64,000 nt of DNA from Bin80 sp965207565 (GTDB lineage Bacteria; Bacteroidota; Rhodothermia; Rhodothermales; Bin80). The notes under the pieces were generated by a model. The model searched no databases. It worked only from the letters and a program-made list of their open reading frames with translations, and was not told where the DNA came from. The stretch is from positions 372,001 to 436,000 of the forward strand of contig CBDBMQ010000009.1 in NCBI GenBank assembly GCA_965207565.1, written 5' to 3'. The translations under genes and the position numbers were made by a program. Positions 7,895-16,021 of this stretch are shown one piece after another; within the stretch, counting starts at the first letter, position 1; each line of letters opens with the position of its first letter.

Positions 7895-8308
7895 GATGGC
7901 ACGGGTTGATCGGGAATCCGTTGTAGGGGGGCTTAAGTTCCTGACCAGGCACGCATACAACCCGTATTTGTTGCCTAATTGTGCGCTGCAGCGAGATAGA
8001 CGCTCACAAATGCCGTATTTCGCGTCGGTTGCTCAAATGGGATTATCCCTACTCAAATCCGCATCGCGCGAGAATCGCAATTCTGGGCGCAATTCGGGGT
8101 ATTCTAGGAAGTTTCCGGATCATGCGGATTCCGGGGCAAAATCTATGCGGGATCAATGAGTTGCGAAACATAAGCGTACTTACGTTGCATTCAACGCACA
8201 TACCCATACTGCCCGCATATATGATTGATGCCAGACCGCGCGCGTACGCGCGATCTGGTTCATCTATCATTTTTTTGTATCATTGATATTACAAAACAGT
8301 CTGATGAT
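7895..8308. other. 414-bp gap with a GC palindrome
   Basis: No convincing gene: the short frames lack coding character. The notable feature is an imperfect palindrome at 8231-8258 (CCAGAC...GTAC...TCTGG) with a perfect CGCGCGTACGCGCG centre. It lies about 50-80 nt before the likely start of the next gene. It could be an operator for the two-gene module at 8309-8988. Confidence 0.4.
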
Positions 8309-8536
8309 ATGTGGACGGGGGCATGGGCAGCCGGTGAGGCTGTGACATGTGGTGGTAGTGCTGCCGTGGCTGCGATAAAAAAGCCGAGTACGGGGTCGTT
8401 GATTGCGATAGGTGTAATAAAGGTTGGCTGTATTGGCAAAACTCTGTGGGATACTTATCAGGGTTTGAAAGCGAATGACAATACTCATGAATTGTGTGTG
8501 AGGAGATGCAGGGATGAGTTTCCAACACTCAAATGA
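8309..8536 (+). CDS. small Gly/Ala-rich peptide with four cysteines, unknown
   Basis: 75 residues from ATG 8309. A longer frame starts with TTG at 8225 but would run through the palindrome at 8231-8258 and adds an unlikely Arg-rich N-terminus. The middle (SAAVAAIKKPSTGSLIAIGVIKVGCIGKT) is amphipathic to hydrophobic with GxxxG-like spacing. The C-terminus carries a CVRRC pair. The stop codon overlaps the start of the next gene (ATGA), so the two are translated together. It might be a small membrane-active peptide with its partner protein, a holin-like piece or a bacteriocin-like peptide. None of these is proven, and there is no classical Shine-Dalgarno site. Confidence 0.45.
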   Translation: MWTGAWAAGEAVTCGGSAAVAAIKKPSTGSLIAIGVIKVGCIGKTLWDTYQGLKANDNTHELCVRRCRDEFPTLK

Positions 8537-8988
8537 TCATGAATCGACCTCGACTTTGGGACTCTGTGGTGTTACCATCAGGCGGTTTTGTTTTTTATTG
8601 GGCAGCTATTGGCCGAGGAAATCTTGGTGGCGGGGGGAATCCATACAGTGGCACAGCCACAGATCTAATTTTGGGCGCACTAGTTACGATAATTCTAATC
8701 ATAGCTTTGTGGCTGTATTTTCCCCTCAGCAGAAAGATTGAACGCTTTAGTCCGGCATGGATCTTCGGGATAACTTGCGGAATCGGTTTTTGTCTCATTG
8801 GGCTTATGATGGAGAGTATAGGGGGGTATGCTTGGGGGGCTTATGCGTGGTTCTTTTTTCTGTGGATCACGGTTGATTTCGTATGTATGCCCAATGACCG
8901 TGGGCGCGAGCAACGTTTCAAAGTGTCCTTTTTCAAGAAGACGATTGAAGAGACTGAGGACGAAGAAAAGGGGGCATCAACGGTTTGA
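8533..8988 (+). CDS. predicted polytopic membrane protein, unknown
   Basis: 151 residues with three or four membrane helices: possibly ~15-30, then DLILGALVTIILIIALWLYF at ~43-62, WIFGITCGIGFCLIGLMM at ~75-93 and WGAYAWFFFLWITVDFVCM at ~98-116. It ends in a charged cytoplasmic tail (KKTIEETEDEEKG). Its start codon overlaps the stop of the preceding small peptide gene (ATGATCATG, an internal ATG at 8539 is possible), indicating a two-gene unit. No family is recognised. An immunity or anchoring partner for the peptide is conceivable from the arrangement alone. Confidence 0.55.
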   Translation: MIMNRPRLWDSVVLPSGGFVFYWAAIGRGNLGGGGNPYSGTATDLILGALVTIILIIALWLYFPLSRKIERFSPAWIFGITCGIGFCLIGLMMESIGGYAWGAYAWFFFLWITVDFVCMPNDRGREQRFKVSFFKKTIEETEDEEKGASTV

Positions 8989-9016
8989 CCTGCTGAAATC
9001 CCCGGTCATTTATTGA

Positions 9017-9556
9017 TTACGCTGCAGCGAAACGGGTTGCCAGGTCAGATACGATCCCGGCAAATGCCGTTTCCCCTGCAGCGTAATCGTTTTCAGCTGC
9101 AACCGCATCAATCTGGAATACGATTGCGGGCATATCCGCTATCTCACGTCGGCACGATACGCCCCATTGATTGCTATCACGCCACCGCCCGCGCTGCAGC
9201 ACTTTGAGTACGGCAATCGGGTTAATGAGCGACCGCGTTAGCGATACATGATCATAGCACTTCAACTCATTCAGAATCGCTAAGCATTTGCCCCGTGCAT
9301 CGTAGAATCTGCTATCCAGGTCGCACCCCTGCAGCAACCGCCCCGCTTTCCGTTCCGCGGGGCGCGTCCAATCCCTGCTAAGCAACGGATACCGGTGCCA
9401 GTCGACCGGTTTGTATGCCGGCGGCGTTGCCCGCGTTTCAGCGATTTCCCTGGAAAGAATCTCATCGTATTCGCGCCAGGTCGCGCGTGCCCGCGTATCT
9501 GCACTAGTCTGCAGCGCAGATACCGTGTCCTGCAACTCCACGTGCGCCGTACTCAT
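9017..9556 (-). CDS. hypothetical soluble protein next to a 34-bp palindrome
   Basis: 179 residues, Arg/Ala-rich, with no membrane helix or signal peptide and no recognised family. The start ATG (9556) begins two bases from the perfect palindrome at 9558-9591, which may be its operator. The DNA holds six CTGCAG sites in about 500 bp. The 3' end contains an inverted pair GATTACGCTGCAG / CTGCAGCGTAATC (9015-9088) that encodes the Ala-rich tail. The gene lies downstream of an HTH gene on the same strand. A plasmid- or phage-derived accessory gene is possible. Coding status is moderate because no homologue is recognised. Confidence 0.45.
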   Translation of the reverse strand: MSTAHVELQDTVSALQTSADTRARATWREYDEILSREIAETRATPPAYKPVDWHRYPLLSRDWTRPAERKAGRLLQGCDLDSRFYDARGKCLAILNELKCYDHVSLTRSLINPIAVLKVLQRGRWRDSNQWGVSCRREIADMPAIVFQIDAVAAENDYAAGETAFAGIVSDLATRFAAA

Positions 9557-9557
9557 C

Positions 9558-9591
9558 GCATCCTCATACGGTCGCGACCGTATGAGGATGC
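9558..9591. repeat. 34-bp perfect palindrome without spacer
   Basis: GCATCCTCATACGGTCG followed directly by its exact reverse complement, centred at 9574/9575. The next bases do not pair, so the boundary is sharp. It stands immediately upstream of the ATG at 9556 and ~100 bp from two 18-bp direct repeats and an HTH gene. Candidate roles are an operator, a resolution or nicking site, or a replication-origin element. It lacks a T-tract on either side and is not a standard terminator. Confidence 0.85.
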
Positions 9592-9693
9592 CCTAATCCG
9601 CCCATCGATTTTTTGGCTCGTGCGCGCGTCGTTGCTCTGCTTTACATAGTGGGGTAACGGCTTTTTGGTTGCTTTTAATGGTTTTGGGTCTTT

Positions 9694-9735
9694 ACCCATC
9701 AATCCACGTAAGGAGTAACCCATCAATCCCCGTAA
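9694..9735. repeat. two 18-bp direct repeats (iteron-like)
   Basis: ACCCATCAATCCACGTAA at 9694-9711 and the same sequence with one change at 9718-9735, a 24-bp period. Iterons near a small HTH initiator gene are typical of plasmid or phage origins, but two copies are few. The second copy overlaps the 3' end of the HTH gene. Confidence 0.55.
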
Positions 9736-9989
9736 ATTCTCGCCCTGGGCATCCTGTACGGGGTTCGCTGCAATACGCAACCCGCGTACAAAGTGTATAC
9801 CGTTCCACACCGTTTGTATCTACTCCAGTAGACCGCCTTAATCCCAATCAATCCGCGCGCTTTCAATCGCCTAATCGACCGCTCGACCGTTGGACGGGAT
9901 ACCCCCAAATCGCTCGCGATTGTTTGTTGTTTTGGGTACGATTGCAGCCAGTCCGATTCGTTCGGTTTCCAATTCGTGCATCGGATCAA
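9723..9989 (-). CDS. HTH protein resembling small replication initiators
   Basis: 88 residues. The segment KQQTIASDLGVSRPTVERSI followed by RRLKARGLIGIK (~20-52) is a clear winged helix-turn-helix like those in plasmid and phage replication-initiation or replisome-organiser proteins. The rest is short and may be truncated. A second open frame on the same strand (9553-9810), in another phase, encodes a plausible continuation with a repeated LRGLMG motif, so a frameshift near 9800 is possible. The nearby direct repeats and palindrome fit an origin patch. DNA binding is well supported; a replication role is inferred. Confidence 0.5.
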   Translation of the reverse strand: MIRCTNWKPNESDWLQSYPKQQTIASDLGVSRPTVERSIRRLKARGLIGIKAVYWSRYKRCGTVYTLYAGCVLQRTPYRMPRARIYGD

Positions 9990-10605
9990 ATACCGCAGTA
10001 CCGATTATCTGTACTCTCTGGATTCGTATGCGTATCCGCCCATCGATATAGGGATTTCAGGACGGATTCTTTCTCCGTATGCAAGTGTGTGATTGCCAAT
10101 CTTGCAGGTGGCTACTTCTTATTCAATGGGGCAGCACTGCAAATCTTTTAGCCGGGAGATCGAATACTTCAGTCGGTTAGCTCCCTTTTACGTATCGGTA
10201 GCTGGTCAACTACTTTCTTGCGTATTCTCGGAACCAAAATCACGTAGGGTGCCTTGCGTAAGCCTTACAGGAGATACTGTCAATCGATATTGAAAGTCAC
10301 ATACTCCGTTCGTCGCAAAGAAAAATGAAGATGGACGATCCTTTTGCATTTATACTCCTTTGATTCAGGCAGGGGTCGAAAATCTGGAGAGCGAATTCAG
10401 AGCAAGAACCGTCTTGAGAGGCATCTAGTACTGGTTTTTCAGGGATTACGGATTTTCCTGAAAATCATCCGCCCCCGAGGGAAATTAAAAAATTCGCTGA
10501 GAAAAAATTGGGGAATTGCGGCAAAAAACCTGACCATAGGAGCCCCCAAGGACACATTATTAAAGATGTTTGGGTATTATCGGACAGACACTAAATAGGT
10601 TTGTG
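9990..10605. other. 616-bp gap ending in an IS-end-like sequence
   Basis: No convincing gene. A plus-strand frame at 10344-10598 lacks recognisable features. CGGACAGACACTAAAT at 10581-10596 resembles the outer end of the inverted repeat at 2957-3037, so the stretch may be the decayed end of a mobile element placed just before the DUF262 gene. Confidence 0.4.
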
Positions 10606-12318
10606 ATGGCAAAAACAAACGTGTTGAATATTCGCACAATTAATTATATGGAGTTGATAGGTAGCGGCAAATCATACAGCGTATCGCCATATCAACGCGA
10701 TTATTCTTGGTCAGAAGAGGAGTGGGAAGATTTGTGGAATGATATCGTCGGACTGGTGTCTGATACACAAGACCATCACTACATGGGGGCTTTAGTAATT
10801 CAGGGAAAAAGCGACCGTGAATTCATGGTCATTGACGGTCAGCAGCGATTAGCTACGTTAAGCCTGTTTGCGCTTGCCGTAATAAGCAAGTTGTACATTA
10901 TGGCCGATCAGGGGATTGATCCTGACTCCAACAAAGAACGCGCGCAACAGCTTCGCAATCGCTTTATCGGAGAAAAAGATCCCGCATCACTCACCGAGAG
11001 TACCCGCCTCCTGCTAAACAATACAGATAACGACTTCTACCAAGACTATCTGGTTCAACTGAAAAGACCTCTTAATCCAAGGAAGCTCCCGAAGTCGAAT
11101 AAACTGCTCTGGAAATGTTTTCTCTACTTTACAGAACGACTTAATGAACAGGGAGATCTGAGACCCGATGGAGAATCTGTGGCTGGCATCCTGTCTGAGA
11201 CTGCGGCACGCCAGCTACTGTTTATCCTTATAACAGTAGATGACGAACTGAATGCGTATACGGTCTTTGAGGCTCTCAGCGCGCGCGGTATTGAACTTAC
11301 AACAACGGATTTACTCAAGAATTATCTGTTCTCGCTGGTAAAAGTCCGCACCGATCGGGAAGCTCTTCAGCGCCGGTGGGCAAGCCTGATTGCAACCGTA
11401 GACCATGGTGGACGGTTTGCAGAATTTCTACGCTACCACTTGCTTTGCAAACAGGGCAAGGTGCGAAGCCAGCGCCTTTTCAAGCTAGTACAAAACAGTA
11501 TAAAATCGCAAGAGGACGTTTTTGCGCTTCTTGATGAACTGGAAAGCAGAGCAGAACTGTTTGCGGCAGTCTCGGACCCGAACCATGGTTACTGGATGGA
11601 ATTGTCCGACGCAAAACCTTATATCCGAGAACTTTGTCTTTTTCGGGTACGTCAGATGCTACCGCTTGTGTTCGCCGCCTGGGAGGTTTTTTCAAAAGAG
11701 GATTTTGTACGAGTGCTGAAACTCTTAAGCGTCATTTCGTTTCGCTATAACGTGATCAGCAGTCTTAACACCAACGTGCTTGAACGCGTCTATCCCAATG
11801 CCGCAAGAGCAATTATAGCCGGGGATGCAACATCTCCGGCAGATGTGTTCAAGCTCATTAATTCAATTTATGTAGATGACGAAAAAATGCGTCAAGATTT
11901 CTCGCTTTTCGTCATTAATCCCCGCGGTCAAAAGAGAAAATTGGCGAAATACATTCTCGCACGACTTGAACAGGATGCCAGTGGACGCTCTTGTGATTTT
12001 GAAACAGACCCCGGAACAGTTGAACATATCCTGCCCGAAAATCCGATGGAAGCATGGGATGAAACTTTCCCACTCGGACTTCAGGAAACCTCAGTGTATC
12101 GTCTCGGCAATCTGACACTTCTTGAGTCATCCGCAAACAAAGAAATTAGTAATGCTACGTATGATGAAAAATTGGACATGTATAAGAACAGCGCGTATGC
12201 ACTTACCAAAAAGATTGCCGAGACTGCACCCGAGGAATGGACACCCGAATTCGTGAACAAACGACAGAAACAACTTGCAGAGAGAGCTGCGCATTTGTGG
12301 AGATCAGACTTTGCCTGA
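10606..12318 (+). CDS. DUF262/DUF1524 (GmrSD-like) nuclease, probable anti-phage defence protein
   Basis: 570 residues from ATG 10606; a longer frame from 10570 starts inside an IS-end-like sequence. The N-terminal DUF262 domain has PYQRDYSW (~28-35) and VIDGQQRLATL (~75-86), the DGQQR nucleotide-hydrolysis motif. The C-terminal DUF1524 has an HNH-like EHILPENP (~473-480) and the downstream LGNLTLLESSANKEISNATY block. In GmrSD, the two parts form a type IV modification-dependent restriction enzyme cleaving glucosylated hydroxymethylcytosine DNA using NTP; related proteins occur in Ssp-type systems. No methyltransferase or Dnd/Ssp partner is adjacent, so it is probably a single-gene defence system. 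Substrate specificity cannot be read from the sequence. Confidence 0.9.
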   Translation: MAKTNVLNIRTINYMELIGSGKSYSVSPYQRDYSWSEEEWEDLWNDIVGLVSDTQDHHYMGALVIQGKSDREFMVIDGQQRLATLSLFALAVISKLYIMADQGIDPDSNKERAQQLRNRFIGEKDPASLTESTRLLLNNTDNDFYQDYLVQLKRPLNPRKLPKSNKLLWKCFLYFTERLNEQGDLRPDGESVAGILSETAARQLLFILITVDDELNAYTVFEALSARGIELTTTDLLKNYLFSLVKVRTDREALQRRWASLIATVDHGGRFAEFLRYHLLCKQGKVRSQRLFKLVQNSIKSQEDVFALLDELESRAELFAAVSDPNHGYWMELSDAKPYIRELCLFRVRQMLPLVFAAWEVFSKEDFVRVLKLLSVISFRYNVISSLNTNVLERVYPNAARAIIAGDATSPADVFKLINSIYVDDEKMRQDFSLFVINPRGQKRKLAKYILARLEQDASGRSCDFETDPGTVEHILPENPMEAWDETFPLGLQETSVYRLGNLTLLESSANKEISNATYDEKLDMYKNSAYALTKKIAETAPEEWTPEFVNKRQKQLAERAAHLWRSDFA

Positions 12319-12714
12319 AACTGCAGCAGGCTTATATAATCGTCCGACCTCCATGGCACACATGCAGTCAAGAGTTCGGTACGGTGCTTATGTTCTGCAG
12401 ATCATTCGCTTTTGTTGTTCACACGCCCTTTTACAGGTTCTCATAAGTTGTCTCCGGCATCCTGTTCGTCAAATCGGACGCACGGTCTTGTCACATCCGG
12501 CTTTCAGTTGAACTCATGCCTCCGCCCACGAGAAGTTCTTCGTCCTCAACGCAAGATATTGTAGACCATAGGTTTCCCATAGCCTGATGTCCGAGAAGTA
12601 CACATACTTCCCAGACTTCATCTTGTGTTTCTGACAGAACTACTGTTGTGGCCTCCGCGTTGAGTGACGACCAATTAATAGAATCCTCCCGTGCGAAGAC
12701 GACTCTGACCGGAG
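12319..12714. other. 396-bp gap between the defence gene and the housekeeping block
   Basis: No recognised gene, RNA or IS end. The only item is a minus-strand open frame with a good Shine-Dalgarno but no ordinary start codon, listed separately at 12491-12679. The gap marks the edge of the accessory island, because conserved genes start right after it. Confidence 0.5.
12491..12679 (-). CDS. possible small ORF with ATT start
   Basis: 62 codons open on the minus strand, directly downstream of the PspC gene and in the same direction. GGGAGG (12690-12685) lies 5 nt before an ATT codon, at ideal Shine-Dalgarno spacing. There is no ATG, GTG or TTG until well inside the frame. The composition is protein-like (NAEATTVVLSETQDEVWEV, then LLGHQAMGNLW). 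It may be a real small gene with a rare start, or the remnant of one. No family is recognised. Confidence 0.2.
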   Translation of the reverse strand: MNWSSLNAEATTVVLSETQDEVWEVCVLLGHQAMGNLWSTISCVEDEELLVGGGMSSTESRM

Positions 12715-13335
12715 TTACGAAGAGGTCTTCGCTTTGCCATCAGCGGAGGGCATAAATATGGCCAGGAGTATGTAAGCGACTAGAGGAACCGTTCCTCCAG
12801 TGGCAATCAGTGCGAGGATAAAGAGTACACGAAACAAGGTCTCATCCATATTGATGTGTTGCGCGAGACCTCCACATACACCGGCCAGATATTTTTTACG
12901 CGATTTAACGGGGAAATTCCACTTTGGCTTTTCCAGTTTTCCTGAAATACCAAGGTCTTTCCCATGAGCTTTCCGCTCTCGTTTTTGCCGTTTTAAGTGT
13001 GCCTTCCGCGTTTTCCTTGCTGCACGTTTACTTCGTCTGCGCCGTCCGGGGGATAAGCCGAACAATATCACCAAGATTAGACCAACGATAGGGAATAGGA
13101 TGAAATTATCCTGAAAACCGTCTCCAGGGAGGATGCCGATCTGTTGCAGAAGAAAGAGAATAACAGCTCCCAGCAATCCAAATCCCGCAATGAGCGGCAG
13201 GCTCGGAAATCGCCGTGATTTCTCCGAGGTATCCTCGAAAAGCAGTTCTTCAAACTCTAGGTTGGAGACACTCTGAGATTCATGTTCTTCGTGCAGATCC
13301 GTAAACTCAGTCGTCTCTTTGACTCGACGCGGCAT
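12715..13335 (-). CDS. PspC-domain membrane protein with extra N-terminal helices
   Basis: 206 residues. After an acidic N-terminus come two membrane helices (~52-70 and ~78-95) and a long Arg/Lys-rich stretch with SPGRRRRSKRAARKTRKAH. The C-terminal PspC domain (~147-203) reads KKYLAGVCGGLAQHINMDE and then a hydrophobic hairpin ending YILLAIFMPSADGK. The gene follows the 5-formyl-THF cyclo-ligase gene after 5 nt, so the two are probably cotranscribed. A membrane-stress role is inferred from the domain. The basic linker could bind nucleic acid or acidic lipid, but that is speculation. Confidence 0.85.
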   Translation of the reverse strand: MPRRVKETTEFTDLHEEHESQSVSNLEFEELLFEDTSEKSRRFPSLPLIAGFGLLGAVILFLLQQIGILPGDGFQDNFILFPIVGLILVILFGLSPGRRRRSKRAARKTRKAHLKRQKRERKAHGKDLGISGKLEKPKWNFPVKSRKKYLAGVCGGLAQHINMDETLFRVLFILALIATGGTVPLVAYILLAIFMPSADGKAKTSS

Positions 13336-13340
13336 TCCGA

Positions 13341-13931
13341 CTAATTAAGTTTGAGCGTTCCGTTGGCAGTAATCAGACAGTCTACAGCAATATCATGTGA
13401 TTGGGTTGGAATCAACTCAACGAAACAGCTGTCCAGACTCAGACCAATCTTGAACGCGTTAACATACTCAAAGAGTCTATCATAATAGCCACCGCCATAG
13501 CCAATCCGGTGTCCTCGCCGGTCGAATCCAAGCCCAGGAACGAGGACGACATCAATGTCTTCGGCAGAAATTTCTGCACGGTTCTTGGGCTGGAGAATGT
13601 TCCAGCGGTTCGGCATGAGTGTACGCTCGTGATCAAAATGCCCCCAGTGTATACGAGAGATTTTTGAATTCGGTTCAATGATGGGTAATAATACGGTGGA
13701 TCCTCGGGCCCGCAGCCAGCAGTTGAGTGGTCGAAGATCGATTTCACGTACTTCAAGTTTCGGCCAGTACGACAGGATGGTTTGGGCTTCCAGCAATTGA
13801 GGCACTGATGCAGCTTGGGAGATGATTTTCCGGCATTCCAGGCGGTAGTCTTCCTCTACAATGAGTTGTCGCATGGAACGGCAATGGGCACGCAGGGCAG
13901 ATTTAGTCAATATTTCCTCAGGTTTGGACAA
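13341..13931 (-). CDS. ygfA: 5-formyltetrahydrofolate cyclo-ligase
   Basis: 196 residues, the usual length. The N-terminal KSALRAHCRSMRQ helix binds ATP. The C-terminal signature VLVPGLGFDRRGHRIGYGGGYYDR (split here as VLVPGLGFDRRG and GYGGGYYDR) is diagnostic. The enzyme converts 5-formyl-THF to 5,10-methenyl-THF with ATP in the cytoplasm, returning a storage folate to one-carbon metabolism. It is the first gene of a two-gene unit with the PspC gene. It diverges from ffh across 133 bp that should hold both promoters. Confidence 0.93.
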   Translation of the reverse strand: MSKPEEILTKSALRAHCRSMRQLIVEEDYRLECRKIISQAASVPQLLEAQTILSYWPKLEVREIDLRPLNCWLRARGSTVLLPIIEPNSKISRIHWGHFDHERTLMPNRWNILQPKNRAEISAEDIDVVLVPGLGFDRRGHRIGYGGGYYDRLFEYVNAFKIGLSLDSCFVELIPTQSHDIAVDCLITANGTLKLN

Positions 13932-14064
13932 AATTCAGAAGAAAATATATGAAAATCAGGGTGGAACCCCTTTTTTCGTGATCAAGAACCGCTCTTCGGT
14001 AGTACAACTCTGCTGTTTCCAGTAAATTACCTGTTTCTATCGAGATTTAGGTGCCGAAATCTCC

Positions 14065-15420
14065 ATGTTTGAAAATCTCTCCCAGCGATTGGAAGGAGCG
14101 ATCAAGAGTCTTACGGGGCGAGGTCGCATTACCGAACTCAATATTGCAGAGTCAATGGGTGAGGTACGGCGTGCACTCCTTGAGGCAGACGTAAACTATC
14201 AGGTTGCACGAAACTTCACTAATCGAGTCAAAGAGAAGGCACTTGGTGATCAGGTTTTACGATCAGTAGCTCCCGGTCAGATGATCGTCAAGATCGTCTA
14301 TGACGAGATTGCCCGCCTCTTGGGAGGCAATGCTGAGGAGATTAATCTTGGGGATAAACCTCCGGCAGTCATCCTCATCGCTGGATTGCAGGGTTCGGGA
14401 AAAACCACCTTCAGTGCAAAGTTGGCCCTGCACCTACAATCCAAGGGGCGTGTCCCTATTCTGGCGGCAGCAGATGTGTACAGACCTGCGGCCGTTGATC
14501 AATTGAGCCGGCTTGGCGAAGAGATCAATGTACCCGTGTACAGCATAACCGCAGACGATGGCAGCGTTGTGCAGGATGCGCCGCGTGTGGCTAGGGAAGC
14601 TGTGGTACATGCCCGGAAACAGGCCCGCGATACGGTCATCATCGATACTGCGGGTCGATTGCATGTGGATGAGCGCATGATGACGGAAGTGGCCGACATC
14701 AAACGACTGGTTGAGCCGACCGAAATACTCTTTGTCGTGGACAGCATGACAGGGCAGGATGCCGTCAATACAGCACGCGAGTTTAATACTCGGCTTAATT
14801 TTGATGGCGTCGTTCTGACCAAGCTTGATGGAGATACCCGTGGGGGGGCTGCATTATCTGTACGCTCCGTCGTGGATAAGCCGATCAAGTTTGCTTCAAC
14901 GGGGGAAAAGCTTGATCAACTCACTCCGTTCTTCCCCGACCGGATGGCACGGCGCATTCTCGGAATGGGGGATGTGGTCAGTTTCGTTGAAAAAGCTCAG
15001 GAGCAGTATGATGAGGAACAGGCGGAAACGCTGCGCCGAAAAATCCAAAAACAATCTTTTGACCTAGAGGATTTTTATCAGCAACTCCAGAAACTCAAAT
15101 CCATGGGTTCGTTGACGGATGTACTGGGTATGGTTCCGGGGCTTGGAAAACAACTCAAAGATGTATCCGTCGAAGAGGAGGGATTGGCCCAGACGGAGGC
15201 ATTGATTTTAAGTATGACGCCATGGGAGCGCAGGCATCCCGATGGGATTGATAGTAGCCGCAGGCGCCGCATTGCGGCCGGCAGCGGTTTGGAAGTCAGA
15301 GATCTGAATCAGCTCTTGCGCCAATTCAGACAAATGCGCAAGCTTATGAAACGAATGCAGACAAAAGCAAGTAAGGGGAGATCGGTGGACTTGTCCGCGT
15401 TGTTGCAGGCAGCGCGATAA
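14065..15420 (+). CDS. ffh: signal recognition particle protein Ffh
   Basis: 451 residues. The N domain is followed by the SRP GTPase G domain with GLQGSGKTTFSAK (P-loop, ~108-120), DTAGR (~193) and TKLDGDTRGGA (~252-262). The C-terminal M domain is Met/Arg-rich (LLRQFRQMRKLMKRM) and binds 4.5S RNA and signal peptides. Ffh with FtsY targets nascent inner-membrane proteins to SecYEG. It heads the conserved run ffh-rpsP-rimM-trmD-rplS. The ATG start fits the family N-terminus MFENLSQRLEGAIKSLTGRG. Nothing unusual was seen. Confidence 0.97.
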   Translation: MFENLSQRLEGAIKSLTGRGRITELNIAESMGEVRRALLEADVNYQVARNFTNRVKEKALGDQVLRSVAPGQMIVKIVYDEIARLLGGNAEEINLGDKPPAVILIAGLQGSGKTTFSAKLALHLQSKGRVPILAAADVYRPAAVDQLSRLGEEINVPVYSITADDGSVVQDAPRVAREAVVHARKQARDTVIIDTAGRLHVDERMMTEVADIKRLVEPTEILFVVDSMTGQDAVNTAREFNTRLNFDGVVLTKLDGDTRGGAALSVRSVVDKPIKFASTGEKLDQLTPFFPDRMARRILGMGDVVSFVEKAQEQYDEEQAETLRRKIQKQSFDLEDFYQQLQKLKSMGSLTDVLGMVPGLGKQLKDVSVEEEGLAQTEALILSMTPWERRHPDGIDSSRRRRIAAGSGLEVRDLNQLLRQFRQMRKLMKRMQTKASKGRSVDLSALLQAAR

Positions 15421-15448
15421 CATTCAATAATAAAACGTAAATAGAAAG

Positions 15449-16009
15449 GTGGCAGTAAAAATTAGATTACGCCGTATGGGGCGAAAAAAGAAGCCGATCT
15501 GGGCTGTAGTTGCAGCAGACTCGCGCGCACCGCGGGATGGTAGATTCATTGAGGACCTCGGGCGGTATTATCCGCTAGAAGAACCAGCGCGTGTCGAACT
15601 GAAAGACGACCGTATCAAACACTGGCTTAAGGTAGGTGCTCAGCCGACCGATACGGTGCGAAGCTTGCTCAGCCAACAAGGGGTTCTTCTGGGGTTACAT
15701 ATGGAGTACAAGGGGGCTGAACCGGATGCGATTGCTGAGGCCGTGGCGGTGCATCGGCAGTATCGTCAGGATAAGCTTGAGGCCTCCGCCAAGGTAACCG
15801 CATCTGAACTTCGTCAGCAGGCACTGGATGCCGAAGAAAAAGTGGCTGCAAAGCGCGAGGCGGAATTACTTGAAAAACGAAAAAAAGCTGCAGCAGCCGC
15901 CGCAGAGGCGAAAGCTCGCGAGCAAGAAGCAGTTGCTGAAAAAGAGGTCGCTGCCAAAAAAGAGGCGGTTGCTGAAAAAGAAGACAAACCGTCTGAAGAG
16001 TCGGCTTGA
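15449..16009 (+). CDS. rpsP: 30S ribosomal protein S16 with long C-terminal tail
   Basis: 186 residues from a GTG start. The first ~80 are canonical S16 (AVKIRLRRMGRKKKP, RFIEDLGRYYP, WLKVGAQPTDTV). The last ~100 are a low-complexity Ala/Lys/Glu helix (EKKAAAAAAEAKAREQEAV type). S16 stabilises the 30S body during assembly. Extended S16 tails occur in Bacteroidota relatives; the role of the tail is unknown. The start GTG overlaps the AAAGG Shine-Dalgarno directly, which is unusual spacing, but the family N-terminus fixes this start. It lies between ffh and rimM. Confidence 0.96.
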   Translation: MAVKIRLRRMGRKKKPIWAVVAADSRAPRDGRFIEDLGRYYPLEEPARVELKDDRIKHWLKVGAQPTDTVRSLLSQQGVLLGLHMEYKGAEPDAIAEAVAVHRQYRQDKLEASAKVTASELRQQALDAEEKVAAKREAELLEKRKKAAAAAAEAKAREQEAVAEKEVAAKKEAVAEKEDKPSEESA

Positions 16010-16021
16010 AAGAAATCGTAA

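Noticed and set aside
9558..9591. 34-bp palindrome as intrinsic terminator
   Set aside because: It has no loop and no T-tract, and it precedes a start codon on the minus strand.
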